Positions 6,113 through 6,126 of a stretch of 6,126 nt of DNA are shown piece by piece. A program made the position numbers and the translations under genes. This stretch comes from Methanocorpusculum sp. (GTDB taxonomy: Archaea > Halobacteriota > Methanomicrobia > Methanomicrobiales > Methanocorpusculaceae). A model generated the notes under the pieces. The model did no database searches. It was not told the origin of the DNA and saw only the letters and a list, made by a program, of their open reading frames with translations. Every line of letters starts with the position of its first letter. Position 1 is the first letter of the stretch. The stretch spans positions 1-6,126 of the forward strand of contig DALTYD010000040.1 of NCBI GenBank assembly GCA_029986255.1, written 5' to 3'.

Positions 6113-6126
6113 CGGAAATAAAATCA

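Overview
The window most likely comes from a euryarchaeal methanogen, probably of the Methanomicrobiales. This is inferred from the gene content: archaeal-type PdxS/PdxT, a double helix-turn-helix protein resembling the archaeal 'conditioned medium-induced protein 4' family, a UPF0173-type hydrolase, and TATA-like boxes at plausible distances from starts. Composition is uneven. By eye, pdxS is near 50% GC, the other genes about 37-45%, and the spacers often near 25%. No rRNA, tRNA, CRISPR array, transposase or phage gene is visible.

Layout: positions 1-493 are a very AT-rich stretch with no supportable gene. Positions 494-1942 hold a minus-strand operon, pdxS then pdxT, for the two subunits of the ribose-5-phosphate-dependent pyridoxal 5'-phosphate (PLP) synthase. 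The genes are 6 nt apart, with a TATA-like box and a dyad upstream of pdxS and an oligo-T tract just after pdxT. Positions 1943-2415 are a divergent spacer of about 470 bp. Positions 2416-4437 encode a CPA2 (KefB-type) cation:proton antiporter with a C-terminal RCK module (TrkA-N plus TrkA-C). Positions 4596-5204 encode the soluble double-HTH protein, behind a clear TATA box and purine-rich ribosome binding site. Positions 5276-5938 encode a UPF0173 metallo-beta-lactamase-fold hydrolase. The last 188 bp are AT-rich spacer with two short palindromes.

The pdx pair works as one ammonia-channelling enzyme making PLP. The three plus-strand genes are co-oriented but separated by 158 and 71 bp, and the last two each have a candidate promoter, so a single operon is not demonstrated. 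I see no clear evidence of an undescribed system. The items most worth a second look are the dyad at the predicted pdxS transcription start, the perfect hairpin between the HTH gene and the hydrolase, and whether those two genes of unknown role are conserved neighbours.
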